Positions 18,166-27,838 of a stretch of 64,000 bases of DNA are shown here, in pieces. The stretch is from Bryobacterales bacterium (GTDB lineage Bacteria; Acidobacteriota; Terriglobia; Bryobacterales; Bryobacteraceae). The stretch's first letter is position 1. Each line of letters starts with the position of its first letter. The stretch lies in contig PMSX01000228.1 of NCBI GenBank assembly GCA_003167495.1, positions 16,279 to 80,278 of the forward strand, in the 5' to 3' direction. The notes under the pieces were generated by a model. It was not told the DNA's origin and did not search any database. It saw nothing but the letters and a program-made list of their open reading frames with translations. The position numbers and the translations under genes are program-made.

Positions 18166-18181
18166 GCAGGAGCTTATTGCA

Positions 18182-19585
18182 ATGAGCATTCAACAACCAG
18201 TGGATCCGGCGGCAAACGCATCTCTCTTCATTCTTCAAGACAACATCCACGAGCCGATGCATGATCGCTTCCTGTGGACAATCAGGATGCGCCGCGACCA
18301 TCAGGCGACGGTCATCCCGGAATGGGAAGAACTTCGTGAGCTCGCCTCCGCGATCAAGGAACATACGCTCACTCACCTCGATCAATATCTGGAGGAGTTC
18401 GAACGCAACGCAACCAGACGCGGCGCTCAGGTTCATTGGGCACGAGATGCGGCCGAACACAACGAAATCGTACACTCCATTCTCCTGGAACACGGTGTCC
18501 AGGGTCTGATCAAGAGCAAATCGATGCTTCAGGAAGAGTGCGCCATGACGCCCTACCTGGAGAATCGGGGAATCTCCGTGGTGGAATCTGACTTAGGTGA
18601 AAGAATTCAGCAGTTGGACGGTCAGCCGCCGAGCCACATCATAGCTCCCGCCATTCATAAAACTCGTCAAGATGTGGCTCGAGTCTTCGCCCGAACCATT
18701 GGTACGGATCCTAATAATGATGATCCACATTTCCTGACTGAAGCCATGCGAAATAACGCTCGGCCTCGGTTTCTCGCCGCGGGAGCCGGTATGACGGGCG
18801 CGAACTTCGCGATCGCCGAAACAGGAACGTTCGTGGTGTGCACCAATGAAGGGAATGCTGATATTGGCGCTGCCGTGCCCCCACTACACATTGCGAGCAT
18901 CGGGATTGAAAAGATGATTCCGCGAGTGGAAGACATGGGCGTATTCCTGCGCCTGCTGACCCGAAGTGCGCTCGGTGAGCCTTTGACGCAATATTCCTCT
19001 CACTTCACTGGACCGAGAAAAGGAGGCGAGCTTCACATTGTTCTGGTGGACAACGGGAGGAGCCACCGGCTTGGCATGACTGAATTCTGGCATTCGTTGA
19101 AATGCATTCGTTGTGGAGCTTGCATGGATACTTGTCCCGTTTACCGCCGCAGTGGGGGGTTGGCGTACGGCGCGACTTATTCCGGTCCGATCGGTGTGAT
19201 TCTCGACCCCACAATCGACGAATTCAGGTACAACGAACTGCCCTTCCACTCTACCTTGTGTGGATCATGCTCGGAAGTATGCCCGGTGAAAATCGACATC
19301 AGCGACCAAATACTGAAATGGCGAAGAGTAATGGCCGAGAAGGGTTATCTTCCGTTGGCCAAGCGTCTTTCCTTCGCGGTTGCCGGGCATGTATTCGCTC
19401 ATCCGGAAGAGTTTCACGCCGTAGAAAAGGCAGCAGGGCCGGCGCTGGACCACACGCCACATTTCCTCCTGTACAACCGGTCTCTCAATCCATGGGGGCG
19501 GGATCGGGAACTGCCGGCGCTCGCCAAACAGACGTTCCGCGAATGGTATCTCGCCAACAGGACTCAAGCTAATGTCGAACAATAG
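18182..19585 (+). CDS. lutB: L-lactate utilisation protein LutB (Fe-S subunit)
   Basis: Iron-sulfur subunit of the LutABC lactate oxidase, 467 residues from the ATG at 18182. That start has GGAG ~9 nt upstream, and the codon at 18149 inside lutA is less likely. An N-terminal LUD-type domain (ETGTFVVCTNEGNAD) is followed by two [4Fe-4S] motifs, CIRCGACMDTCPVY and CGSCSEVCPVKI, that would carry electrons from the flavin-free lactate site onward. It ends with the helical C-terminal region. Its 3' end overlaps lutC by 14 nt, indicating translational coupling. Confidence 0.93.
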   Translation: MSIQQPVDPAANASLFILQDNIHEPMHDRFLWTIRMRRDHQATVIPEWEELRELASAIKEHTLTHLDQYLEEFERNATRRGAQVHWARDAAEHNEIVHSILLEHGVQGLIKSKSMLQEECAMTPYLENRGISVVESDLGERIQQLDGQPPSHIIAPAIHKTRQDVARVFARTIGTDPNNDDPHFLTEAMRNNARPRFLAAGAGMTGANFAIAETGTFVVCTNEGNADIGAAVPPLHIASIGIEKMIPRVEDMGVFLRLLTRSALGEPLTQYSSHFTGPRKGGELHIVLVDNGRSHRLGMTEFWHSLKCIRCGACMDTCPVYRRSGGLAYGATYSGPIGVILDPTIDEFRYNELPFHSTLCGSCSEVCPVKIDISDQILKWRRVMAEKGYLPLAKRLSFAVAGHVFAHPEEFHAVEKAAGPALDHTPHFLLYNRSLNPWGRDRELPALAKQTFREWYLANRTQANVEQ

Positions 19586-20174
19586 CCGAGAGCAGATTCT
19601 TTTCGCGATCCGCGCCAACGTTCCGCGAGAGCCAGTCGAGCGCCCACAGATTCCCGTCTTCAGGCGGGCAGACGCGCACCTCAAGTCCACTTTTGAAAAA
19701 CACCTTCAAGAAGCCGGCGGCGCCGCACACGATATCGAGAACCTAACCGAGGCGCAATCGAGATTGGCCTCGCTCCATCCTACGGCACAGGTGGTGTGCT
19801 CCGCTGTTCCTGAGATCCCGGGTACACGGCGCGCAGAGACGATTCGCGATCCACACCAACTCGCGGACGTAGATGTCGGGGTGGTTCGGGCGCGGTTCGG
19901 CGTTGCTGAGAGTGGGGCTGTCTGGCTTACCGAGGAGGACTTGATCGTGAACGGTCTGGGGTTCCTTTCCCAACATCTCGTGGTCTTGCTCGATCCCAAC
20001 GAAATCGTCGCTGACATGCACGAGGCTTACGCATGCGTGCGTCTCGACTTGACAGCCTACGGGTGCTTCATGATGGGACCTTCAGCGACGGGCGACGTGG
20101 AGGGCACTCTGGTTCACGGTGCGCAGGGAGCTCGCTCCTTGAATTTGTTTTTTCTATCAATGAGTGCGTTATGA
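19572..20174 (+). CDS. lutC: L-lactate utilisation protein LutC (LUD domain)
   Basis: Third component of LutABC, 200 residues, made mostly of one LUD domain (GVVRARFGVAESGAVWLTEEDL, HLVVLLDPNEIV, MMGPSATGDVEGTLVHGAQG). The N-terminal ~60 residues are variable, as in the family. It overlaps lutB by 14 nt. The gene is convergent with a sigma-54 activator gene whose stop lies 130 nt away. Lut operons in other bacteria are controlled by GntR-type LutR, which is absent here, so the neighbouring GAF/AAA+ activator is a candidate local regulator. That is inference. Confidence 0.92.
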   Translation: MSNNSREQILFAIRANVPREPVERPQIPVFRRADAHLKSTFEKHLQEAGGAAHDIENLTEAQSRLASLHPTAQVVCSAVPEIPGTRRAETIRDPHQLADVDVGVVRARFGVAESGAVWLTEEDLIVNGLGFLSQHLVVLLDPNEIVADMHEAYACVRLDLTAYGCFMMGPSATGDVEGTLVHGAQGARSLNLFFLSMSAL

Positions 20175-20303
20175 ATTTAGGCGTCGACGCGATTAGTAAA
20201 CCCTGCGCGGTCACAGACGATCAATACACACGAACGGCGCGGAGACGTCCGTAGTCGGGAAATTCCAGAGTAAAGCCTCGTACGCCCTGTTTCGAGGTGT
20301 AAT

Positions 20304-22043
20304 CTACCTATTACCTCTCGCCGACAGCCTGGAACTCGCCGTCAAGTCGCGCTCTTCAACTTTAAATCTGTGTTTGTTGATATTCAAGCTCTTGATTTTT
20401 GATTCCAGCGTAGAGCGCGGGATGCCAAGTTTGACTGCCGCGCCAGAGGGCCCAAAAATGCGCCCGCAGCTCTCTTCCAGTGCCGCTTCGATCATTTCCT
20501 TTTCCCTATTGGCGAGGGTCTGTGTGAGGGCAGAAGGCGCTTCCGGCCCTCTGGCTGCTTCGCACTGGATCCAGCTCTCGTCCACTGAAAACGTTTCTCG
20601 ATCACACAGAATCACCGCTCTCTCGACAACGTTCTGCAGTTCTCGGATATTGCCTGGCCAATCGTAACTCTGAAATGACGCTATCGTCTTCTTTTCGACA
20701 TTCACAATCTTTTTGCCGGCTGCAGCCGCGTAGCGGTTAATGAAGTACTTGGTCAGTAACGGTATATCGCCGGCGCGCTCGCGTAATGAGGGCACGCGAA
20801 CCGGGAAGACATTCAGTCTATAAAACAAGTCGAGCCGGAATGTGCCGGCATCGACAGCGGCTTTCAAGTCCTGATTAGTGGCCGCGACAACTCGCACGTC
20901 CACCGATACCGGATGGGCGCCGCCGATGCGTTCAAACTCGCGCTCCTGCAGGACGCGCAGCAGCGCGATCTGCGTCTCAGCTGGAATGTCACCAACCTCG
21001 TCAAGGAAGATCGTGCCGCCATTCGCCAGCTCAAAGCGGCCCAGACGCCGCTCACTGGCGCCAGTGAACGCTCCTTTCTCATGGCCGAAAAGCTCCGACG
21101 CGATTAGCGATGGTGGAATGGCCGCGCAATTGACGCGCACAAATGGGCAGTTCGCGCGCCGTGAACGTTTGTGTATCGCACGCGCGATCAGTTCTTTGCC
21201 TGTTCCGCTCTCGCCCGAGATCAGAACAGTGGACTCCGTCGGCGCAACCCGCGCGACATGCTCCAGAGTTCGGAGAAGTGGAGTGGACGAGCCAACAATT
21301 TCTTCGAACATCGCACCGTTGAGGATCTCTTGCTCCAGGTAAAGTCCCTCGCAGGCGAGTTTCTCCTCGAGGCAGCCGATTCGACGATGCGCGACTGCGT
21401 TTTCGACAGCAACTGCTATCTGTCTTGCGATCTGCTTCAGAAACGGGAGTTGACAATCAGCGAACGTGGCTTCGGTGAGACTGGCTAGAGTGAGAACACC
21501 AGGGGTTCGGCCAACCAATGGAAGGTGGCACAACGCTTTGAATCCTTCAGTCCACGGGAGGACATGATTATCCAATTTAGCGTCCGTAAGCCGCAGCGGC
21601 TCACCAGCTTGCACAAGCTTTGTCAGCCACGCACCCCCGTCGGCTGAGTTGGCGTGTTGCTTTTGCAGCCGTCCGCTGTTACCTGGATACTCAATGGCCC
21701 ACTCGCGAAAACTGCACAGATCTTCGGGATCGAATAGCGCAATGCTTGCCGCGTCGCACTGAATTACACGCCGGATGGTGGGCAAAAGATCTTGAAGCAA
21801 GTGAGGTATGGTGAGGCCCGAGACTGTGATGCTCATAACGTCCAACAAAGCTTCCAAGTGCTCTCGCGAAAGCTGAATGTACGTAGCATTACTTCCTCGA
21901 TCAAGCGAATGGAATTGTGACGAGTCGCTAAGAACACCTCCTCTGCTAAAGGTATGTCCGCGCCGACGGAGTGCTTTGTGCTCCGGCTTTAGAGGTCTTC
22001 CGCCGAGAATGGTTTGGAAGTCAGTCAATGCGATGTGTTTCAT
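20304..22043 (-). CDS. GAF-domain sigma-54 activator (NtrC/NorR-like)
   Basis: A 579-residue bacterial enhancer-binding protein. Residues ~60-220 form a GAF sensory domain ([20 protein letters not shown]). Residues ~245-480 are the AAA+ ATPase with Walker A GESGTGKE, the sigma-54-contacting GAFTGA loop and Walker [11 protein letters not shown]. The last ~45 residues hold a Fis-type helix-turn-helix ([21 protein letters not shown]). It should remodel sigma-54 RNA polymerase in response to a small ligand or redox signal. It is 290 nt downstream of a DoxX-like gene on the same strand and convergent with lutC. It is closely similar to the activators at 33671 and 41589. Confidence 0.92.
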   Translation of the reverse strand: MKHIALTDFQTILGGRPLKPEHKALRRRGHTFSRGGVLSDSSQFHSLDRGSNATYIQLSREHLEALLDVMSITVSGLTIPHLLQDLLPTIRRVIQCDAASIALFDPEDLCSFREWAIEYPGNSGRLQKQHANSADGGAWLTKLVQAGEPLRLTDAKLDNHVLPWTEGFKALCHLPLVGRTPGVLTLASLTEATFADCQLPFLKQIARQIAVAVENAVAHRRIGCLEEKLACEGLYLEQEILNGAMFEEIVGSSTPLLRTLEHVARVAPTESTVLISGESGTGKELIARAIHKRSRRANCPFVRVNCAAIPPSLIASELFGHEKGAFTGASERRLGRFELANGGTIFLDEVGDIPAETQIALLRVLQEREFERIGGAHPVSVDVRVVAATNQDLKAAVDAGTFRLDLFYRLNVFPVRVPSLRERAGDIPLLTKYFINRYAAAAGKKIVNVEKKTIASFQSYDWPGNIRELQNVVERAVILCDRETFSVDESWIQCEAARGPEAPSALTQTLANREKEMIEAALEESCGRIFGPSGAAVKLGIPRSTLESKIKSLNINKHRFKVEERDLTASSRLSARGNR

Positions 22044-22333
22044 TTACTTCGGCTCCTTAAGGCCTGTCGTTGACTCTTCGAACTCGCGGTATGCGTTGCT
22101 TGTCTGTGATCTGAGCGTAAACGATAAAGGCGAGTAAAGCATCACGACATAGGATAAATTTCCGCTACCATGTTTGATCTTTCTAGGAGTAACTCCAAAG
22201 AGGTAGGTATGAGCCTGTGGCTTGGTAATTTGCGTTGCCCTTGTAACGGCCGGTTCGCCAAGTTCGGGAGTTCAGTGACATCATCGCACTCAGCAAGCGC
22301 TTGCCAGCCGGATGCGGGAGTGATCGGAGCGGA

Positions 22334-22798
22334 CTATTTAGGCGTGCGTGAAATTGATGGAATAATAATTTCTCGACGCCCGAAAAGCCTAGCATCAACC
22401 GAAAGAGCTCCGGGCCCAAGAAGAACGATCGCCACACTCACAATTCCCGAGAATAGGCGTGGCAGTGTACCGTCGAATAAGTTGCACTCAGACGACGGGA
22501 ACCCCGAAAGAGCAATGCCGATTATTCCCAACCCAACCACTGTTCCGACAACGGACGTGAGAAAGCCTAAGACAAGCATTATGCCACTTACGAGCGAGAG
22601 CGCACCGAAAACCGCCATTTTGACCGTCAGTCCGCGAGGGCCGGCAAGATACAGCAGGCCTTGAAGCGACGTTACAAGGCCGAGCGCCAATCTCAATAGG
22701 AGCAGACCCACGGCGGCCAATCCACCCGGAAAGACGGAGGACATTCGCAGCAGCCGGTGTTTCCTTTTTTTCATTTCTTGCGCATCCCATGCGGGCAC
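22334..22798 (-). CDS. DoxX-like integral membrane protein
   Basis: A ~150-residue protein with four hydrophobic helices (AVGLLLLRLALGL, MAVFGALSLVSGIMLVLGF, VVGTVVGLGIIGIAL, FSGIVSVAIVLLGPGAL), the DoxX-like layout. The C-terminal signature GPGALSVDARLFGRREI recurs in the protein at 41096 (GPGAWSIDAVRFGRKRF), so the two are paralogues. The start is uncertain: a GTG at 22798, an ATG at 22774 or an ATG at 22747. DoxX-like proteins are often tied to respiratory or thiol redox partners, but the role here is unknown. It is divergent from a propeller kinase gene and upstream of a sigma-54 activator, an arrangement repeated in the second signalling module. Confidence 0.75.
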   Translation of the reverse strand: MPAWDAQEMKKRKHRLLRMSSVFPGGLAAVGLLLLRLALGLVTSLQGLLYLAGPRGLTVKMAVFGALSLVSGIMLVLGFLTSVVGTVVGLGIIGIALSGFPSSECNLFDGTLPRLFSGIVSVAIVLLGPGALSVDARLFGRREIIIPSISRTPK

Positions 22799-22841
22799 GC
22801 GCTTACAAGGGTAGCTGCTCGCGGAGGATCATGAAACACTC

Positions 22842-22869
22842 GAAAGCGGGATCTTTTGATCCCGCTTTC
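22842..22869. repeat. Perfect 12-bp inverted repeat between divergent genes
   Basis: GAAAGCGGGATC and its exact complement GATCCCGCTTTC flank a TTTT loop. The element lies between the starts of the divergent DoxX-like and histidine kinase genes, where an intrinsic terminator is not expected. A looser T-rich stretch (TTAGTATTTTT) follows on the plus strand, so a leader attenuator or an operator is also possible. Confidence 0.6.
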
Positions 22870-22948
22870 GTGTTAGTATTTTTCGACTTAAAACTGATGT
22901 GGCAGTTGATGCCTTTTGCGCTAGACTGGTACCCGCGCGGATTTCTTG

Positions 22949-25900
22949 ATGAGCATCGTGCTGTCGTATGGCGAAAATCGTGAATTGCGTAGAGTTGTTG
23001 TCTGTGCTGCGGCGCTCCTGACGATCTTTTCCGGTTACGGGCCGACGCTCGACGCTGCCCAGCCAGCAGGCAGGTATATTCGAACCGAATTTACCGTGGA
23101 AGACGGGCTTCCATCGAACGTCGTAAACGTCATAGTCCAAACCCGAAATGGATTCCTGTGGATCGGAACGGACGCAGGGTTGACGCGCTTCGACGGAAGA
23201 CATTTCACTCCGGTTAACTTCCGTGGACCACAGTCCACTGCGCAAGGTATCGTGCGTTCGTTAGCGGAAGCTCCGGACGGCGATCTGTGGGTTGGAACAA
23301 GTTTCGGGTTGGCGCGCATTGCGGGCGCCGGGCTGAATAATCTCGATAGACCCTTGATAGCAACGATCTATCATCCGGGCACTGGTTTGAGCGACGATGT
23401 TGGCAGCCTTAAGTTTGCGCGTGACGGCGTGCTGTGGGTGGGCACCGAGGCCGGCCTTTATCGTTTCGATAGGGGTATCTTCGTGCTCGTTCTAGCGCGA
23501 GGAGGTATCTCTCAGCTCGAGCAAGCGCCCGATGGCCATCTGCTCATGGTCGCTGCGCATGAGTTCATCGACTGGGACGGCGATCGGGTTGTGGAACATC
23601 CGGGGTTGGCTGATCGGTTAGGGATCGGACCGAAAGGATACTTTCACGTTATGCAGGACCACACTGGCGCCCTGTGGTTCTGTACTCATGCGGGCGTCGC
23701 ACGTCTGACCGGTGGCAGAATCGAGCGTTTCGAACCGTATGGTCTCGCCGCGCCCGGTAATGGAGTCAGGCTACGGAACTACGAAAACCATATCTACGAA
23801 GACAATCAGGGGAACGTATGGGTCTACGTGCCTCCCTTGCTATTTCGACCTTCGATAGCCGGTGAGGAGCCATTGGCACTGTCCAGTCGCGTAAGGTCAC
23901 TGTTCACGGATCGTGATGGCGAGTTGTGGGTGGGCACAAACACTGATGGGCTTGTCCGGTTCAAGGACCGGGCGTTACGGATGTTCACGACTGCCGATGG
24001 CTTACCCAACAATACAACGATGACTGTGCTGTCCAGCCACGACGGCACTCTATGGGTGGGCAACAACTGTGGAGGCCTTTCCTCGTTTGATGGACGGCGC
24101 TTCAAAACATACGGCGAAAAGGACGGGCTCTTAAACTCCTGTGTGTGGGCCCTCGCGGAAGGGCGCAACAGTGATCTATGGATTGGAACTTGGGGTGGGG
24201 GACTCTTCCGCTTTAAGAGCGGTCATTTTACTCAGTTTTCGACGCCACAAGGTCTGGCGCACGAGGTTGTGCGGCAGATTTTTGCGGCGCGCGACGGTTC
24301 GCTATGGGTTCCAACTGGGGCGGGCCTAAGTCATATGCAGAACGGAGGTTTCCGAAACTACACCACCTCCGACGGGCTGTCGAGCAATAGCGTCCTCACC
24401 GTTTTTCAGGATCGCAGCGGCGGCATCTGGGTCGGAACAAGCCGGGGAATCGATCGAATGATAGGGGACCACTTTATAAGCGTTCCGTCGACCAAAGAGA
24501 TATTCGATCCTCGGTATATGGATCTCGCGGAAGGTCCCTTCGGTGCTCTCTATGCATTCTCGGCACCGAAGGGGCTTAGCCACCTCGAACGCAATCAACT
24601 GGTTAGCGTTAATACAGACCTCGACCTATTAAGCATGGCGGAGTTCCAGGATCGGGATTTGTGGTTCAGCGGGGGTGATGGCATTTTCCGGGTTCCCGCG
24701 GTCAGCATTAACCGGTCCGAACGAGACCGCGAGGTGCCTCTTGATTACACATCCTTCGGTCGTGCCGACGGCCTGAACTCGACCCAGTGCAGCATCGGCA
24801 ATCCTAATATGGCGATCACAGCCGATGGCAAGCTCTGGGTGGCGACGGTGCAGGGTTTAGCGATGATTGACCTGCCGCGACTGCCGCGCACGAATCGCCC
24901 ACCGGCACTTTTTGTGGAAGAAGTTGCGATTGGGAGGAACAAACAACCCGCGGGCGATGAACTTGTCCTGGCCCCTGGCACGCACCACGTTGAGCTTCAG
25001 TTCGATTCCATAGAACTCGCGTCGCCGGAAAAGATTCGTTTCCAGTATCGGATGGACGGCGTTGATCCGGACTGGCTGAACGCCGACGGAACCCGCAGCG
25101 CAGTATACACGAGCATCCCACCGGGCGCCCATGCGTTCCGTCTTCGCGCGTGTAATAGCAATGGAGTGTGGGATCGCGCCGGCATAATCTACAAAGTCAG
25201 TCAACAACCTTATTTCTACGAGACAAACTGGTTTCGATTCCTCGCGTTCGTAGTGATTGCTTCGCTCATCACGGGCGTCTATTTTCTTCGGCTCAGGCGG
25301 ATTTCGGGGCAAATTCAGAATAGGTTTGAGGAGCGGCTCGCGGAGCGAACACGGATCGCACAGGAGCTACACGACACTTTGCTTCAGGGCTTTCTCAGCG
25401 CCTCGATGCACGTCCATGTCGCGGCGGACAGCTTGCCCGCCGACTCGCCGGAAAAGCCGATCCTCAACCGGGCGATGCAACTGATGGGGCGGGTGATTGA
25501 AGAGGGGCGCAACGCTGTGCGAGGTTTGCGTGGCTACGGTAGCGCATCCATTGACCTCGAACAGGCGCTTTCATGCATCCCAGACGAACTGGCGCAGGAA
25601 CAAATCGAGTTTCGCGTGGTTGTTAACGGCGAGCGGAGGCCGTTGCACCCCGCGCTTAGAGATGAAGTGTACCTGATCGGACGAGAAGCCCTCATAAATG
25701 CATTCCGGCATGCACAAGCGAAAAGCATTGAGGTGGAACTGAAGTATACCGCCAGTTATCTTCGCTTGCTGGTGCGGGACGACGGCTGCGGGATTGACCC
25801 TCATGTGATCGGCGCGGGACGCGATGGACACTGGGGCCTTTCAGGAATGCGCGAGAGGGCGGACCGAATTGGCGCGCGATTGCATGTTTTAAGCAGCGCG

Positions 25901-26044
25901 ACGGCCGGTACAGAGATCGAACTCTCAGTCCGCGGCCACATAGCCTTTCAGGATCAAGCCGGCGGGAGGCTAAAATGGCTCGACAGACTCGAAGCACTAC
26001 TTATAGTGAATGGGCGAAAGACAAGGAATGGGAAGAGCAAATGA
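22949..26044 (+). CDS. Beta-propeller/Y_Y_Y sensor histidine kinase
   Basis: A one-piece periplasmic sensor kinase of ~1031 residues. A signal peptide or anchor (~1-38) precedes a long two-propeller region of Reg_prop repeats (WIGTDAGLTRFDG, WVGTSFGLARI, WVGTEAGLYRFD, WIGTWGGGLFRF) to ~residue 690. A Y_Y_Y Ig-like domain follows (RFQYRMDGVDPDW), then one membrane helix (FRFLAFVVIASLITGVYFL) and a HisKA_3 dimerisation helix with the phospho-accepting His in QELHDTLLQG. The HATPase domain ends with GHWGLSGMRERADRIGA. There is no receiver domain. ATG at 22949 is chosen over the TTG just before it. Its stop overlaps the response regulator start by ATGA. Propeller sensors of this type often read carbohydrate or polymer breakdown products in Bacteroidetes; the ligand here is unknown. 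Confidence 0.92.
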   Translation: MSIVLSYGENRELRRVVVCAAALLTIFSGYGPTLDAAQPAGRYIRTEFTVEDGLPSNVVNVIVQTRNGFLWIGTDAGLTRFDGRHFTPVNFRGPQSTAQGIVRSLAEAPDGDLWVGTSFGLARIAGAGLNNLDRPLIATIYHPGTGLSDDVGSLKFARDGVLWVGTEAGLYRFDRGIFVLVLARGGISQLEQAPDGHLLMVAAHEFIDWDGDRVVEHPGLADRLGIGPKGYFHVMQDHTGALWFCTHAGVARLTGGRIERFEPYGLAAPGNGVRLRNYENHIYEDNQGNVWVYVPPLLFRPSIAGEEPLALSSRVRSLFTDRDGELWVGTNTDGLVRFKDRALRMFTTADGLPNNTTMTVLSSHDGTLWVGNNCGGLSSFDGRRFKTYGEKDGLLNSCVWALAEGRNSDLWIGTWGGGLFRFKSGHFTQFSTPQGLAHEVVRQIFAARDGSLWVPTGAGLSHMQNGGFRNYTTSDGLSSNSVLTVFQDRSGGIWVGTSRGIDRMIGDHFISVPSTKEIFDPRYMDLAEGPFGALYAFSAPKGLSHLERNQLVSVNTDLDLLSMAEFQDRDLWFSGGDGIFRVPAVSINRSERDREVPLDYTSFGRADGLNSTQCSIGNPNMAITADGKLWVATVQGLAMIDLPRLPRTNRPPALFVEEVAIGRNKQPAGDELVLAPGTHHVELQFDSIELASPEKIRFQYRMDGVDPDWLNADGTRSAVYTSIPPGAHAFRLRACNSNGVWDRAGIIYKVSQQPYFYETNWFRFLAFVVIASLITGVYFLRLRRISGQIQNRFEERLAERTRIAQELHDTLLQGFLSASMHVHVAADSLPADSPEKPILNRAMQLMGRVIEEGRNAVRGLRGYGSASIDLEQALSCIPDELAQEQIEFRVVVNGERRPLHPALRDEVYLIGREALINAFRHAQAKSIEVELKYTASYLRLLVRDDGCGIDPHVIGAGRDGHWGLSGMRERADRIGARLHVLSSATAGTEIELSVRGHIAFQDQAGGRLKWLDRLEALLIVNGRKTRNGKSK

Positions 26045-26670
26045 ACGATCAGGCTCGCATCCGAATACTCAGCGTCGATGACCACCCTCTTCTTCGGGAA
26101 GGGATTGCCACCATCATCAACAATCAAGCCGATATGTTGCTCGTATCCCAAGCATCCAACGGCACCGAAGCCATTCAACAATATCGGGAGCACAAACCAG
26201 ACGTTACGCTGATGGATCTCAGACTGCCTCATCTGAGCGGCATTGACGCAATGCTCGCAATTCGAGAGGAGTTCCCGAACGCCCGCATCGTTATGCTTAC
26301 AACCTTTGAGGGCGACGTTGAGATTCAGCGAGCGCTCGAAGCGGGAGCGCGTGGGTACCTCCTCAAGAACATGCCCCCGAGCGAACTGGTTGAAGCGATC
26401 CGTCAAGTACACGCCGGGAAGAGGCGCATACCGCCGGTGGTTGCGACGCAACTTGCCGAGCATATGGGTGATGAGGACCTGACTGCCCGTGAGATTGACG
26501 TGTTGCGGTTGCTCGGCGCCGGCAACCGGAATCGGGACATAGCCGAACGCCTGTTCATCGCTGAGGAGACCGTCAAAGTCCATGTTAAACACATCATGGA
26601 CAAACTAGGCGCCAAGGACCGCACGCAAGCGACTGCGATCGCCGTACGCCGAGGAATTATAGAATTCTGA
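26041..26670 (+). CDS. LuxR/NarL-type response regulator
   Basis: The cognate DNA-binding regulator of the kinase with which it shares an ATGA overlap, 209 residues from the ATG at 26041. The receiver domain has VDDHPLLREG (acidic pocket), the phospho-accepting Asp in VTLMDLRLP, the Thr in VMLTTFEG and the Lys in GYLLKNM. The C-terminal LuxR helix-turn-helix reads LTAREIDVLRLLGAGNRNRDIAERLFIAEETVKVHVKH in overlapping blocks. A frame starting at 25975 inside the kinase gene is rejected because the extra residues are not conserved. It is a clear paralogue of the regulator at 40405. Its 3' end overlaps the convergent lactate dehydrogenase remnant by 14 nt. Confidence 0.94.
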   Translation: MNDQARIRILSVDDHPLLREGIATIINNQADMLLVSQASNGTEAIQQYREHKPDVTLMDLRLPHLSGIDAMLAIREEFPNARIVMLTTFEGDVEIQRALEAGARGYLLKNMPPSELVEAIRQVHAGKRRIPPVVATQLAEHMGDEDLTAREIDVLRLLGAGNRNRDIAERLFIAEETVKVHVKHIMDKLGAKDRTQATAIAVRRGIIEF

Positions 26671-27838
26671 CCCGTGAGACGCCCTGTGGCGCCGTATAGT
26701 TCCCGATAGGGCTAGTTAAAGGCCGTGTTAGTTCTTCGAGCGCGTATAGGAAAGACTCATAAGGAGCCCCTGTCGCATGCTCCATTCCAACTTCACACGT
26801 TCTATTCGCGCAAAGGTATAGATCCAAGTTCTTGCCGGCAACCTCGTCCGCTTCCTCCCGCGTTGCCGAGCGCGTCAGTTCCTCGTGTAGCAAACCGCGA
26901 TCTCCTGCAAAAGCGCAGCATGTACTGGTCAGCGGATAAAAGGGGGCTTCGGCTAACTGAGCCGCGATCTTTCGGAGGGTTGCATCAACGCCAAGCGTAT
27001 GCATAGAGCATGTTGGGTGTATCGTCGCCGACCGGACCTTCCGTCTCACCTTCAAGTTAGGCAGGAGCCTCTCGTCCGCCCAAGTGATGGAATCGTAGAT
27101 CGTGAGGCGTTTATGTCGATCCTGGTTCTCGGGAGTGAGATAGTCCAAAACCTCTTGCCGGAGGCCCAAGGTACAGGAGCTAGCATCAGAGACGATCGGT
27201 AGTGCGCCCTGCTTGCTCCATCGCCACATGCTTTCTACAACACGATTGGCCATCAATATGTTGCCGGCGTTATATCCCTTCGAATGCCACACGGTCGCGC
27301 AACAATTGCCGGCAACATCCGAAGGAATGAAAACCGGATTGCCAGCCCGTTCCGAGACCGTCACAAACGTTTCGGCGAGGGATCTTTTGCGGCGCGAGAT
27401 CTTCGATCCGCCAAAAATGCGGTTGATACATGCGGGGAAATAAACGGCCGCGGCACCCTCTTCCTTTGTGCGAGGTAATCTGGATCGAGCCGACATTGGG
27501 AGAGATTCTACCCAACTGGGAAGGAGTTCCGGGCTGACAATTCTCCGGGAGGTGTTCAGCACCGCACGAAACGCCGCGGTTAACAAACAGCTTTGCCGCC
27601 AGATTGCCAGCAAACAGCGACATTCGGGCGATCGGTTCGACGATCTTCCCGGATCGGCGATCCTTTCAGCTACCCATTCCTCTCGCTGGCTGTGTTCCAG
27701 GTGGCGGAATTGTTTCATCATGACGCCGGTGTTGATCTGCACCGGGCACGCATGCTCGCAAGATCCATCGCCGGCACAAGTCTGAACCGCGTCGTACTCA
27801 TATTCCTTCAGGAGGGCTCCGTCATCCCGGCTGGAATT
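26657..27838 (-). pseudogene. Remnant of FAD/Fe-S D-lactate dehydrogenase (C-terminal half)
   Basis: Only the C-terminal part of a Dld-type FAD-binding/(Fe-S)-binding oxidoreductase remains. Immediately after the tautomerase stop the frame reads LLKEYEYDAVQTCAGDGSC then EHACPVQINTG, the [4Fe-4S] motif, and goes on to the CCG domain motifs (YFPACINRIFG, DASSCTLGL, HPTCSMHTLG, TCCAFAGDRG, NRTCEVGM). The N-terminal FAD domain of ~500 residues is absent. Between ~27655 and ~27585 the conserved reading moves to another frame (SGKIVEPIARMSLFAG, then AKLFVN) and back, so two compensating indels are present. No start codon fits, although a GTG at 27742 could initiate a shorter peptide. It could be a relic of a D-lactate counterpart to the nearby LutABC. 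A real Fe-S-only protein is less likely because of the frame shifts. Confidence 0.75.

Noticed and set aside
22206..22225. TGGCTTGG...TTGC sequence resembling a sigma-54 promoter
   Set aside because: The spacing between GG and GC is 11, not 10, and it points away from the sigma-54 activator gene.
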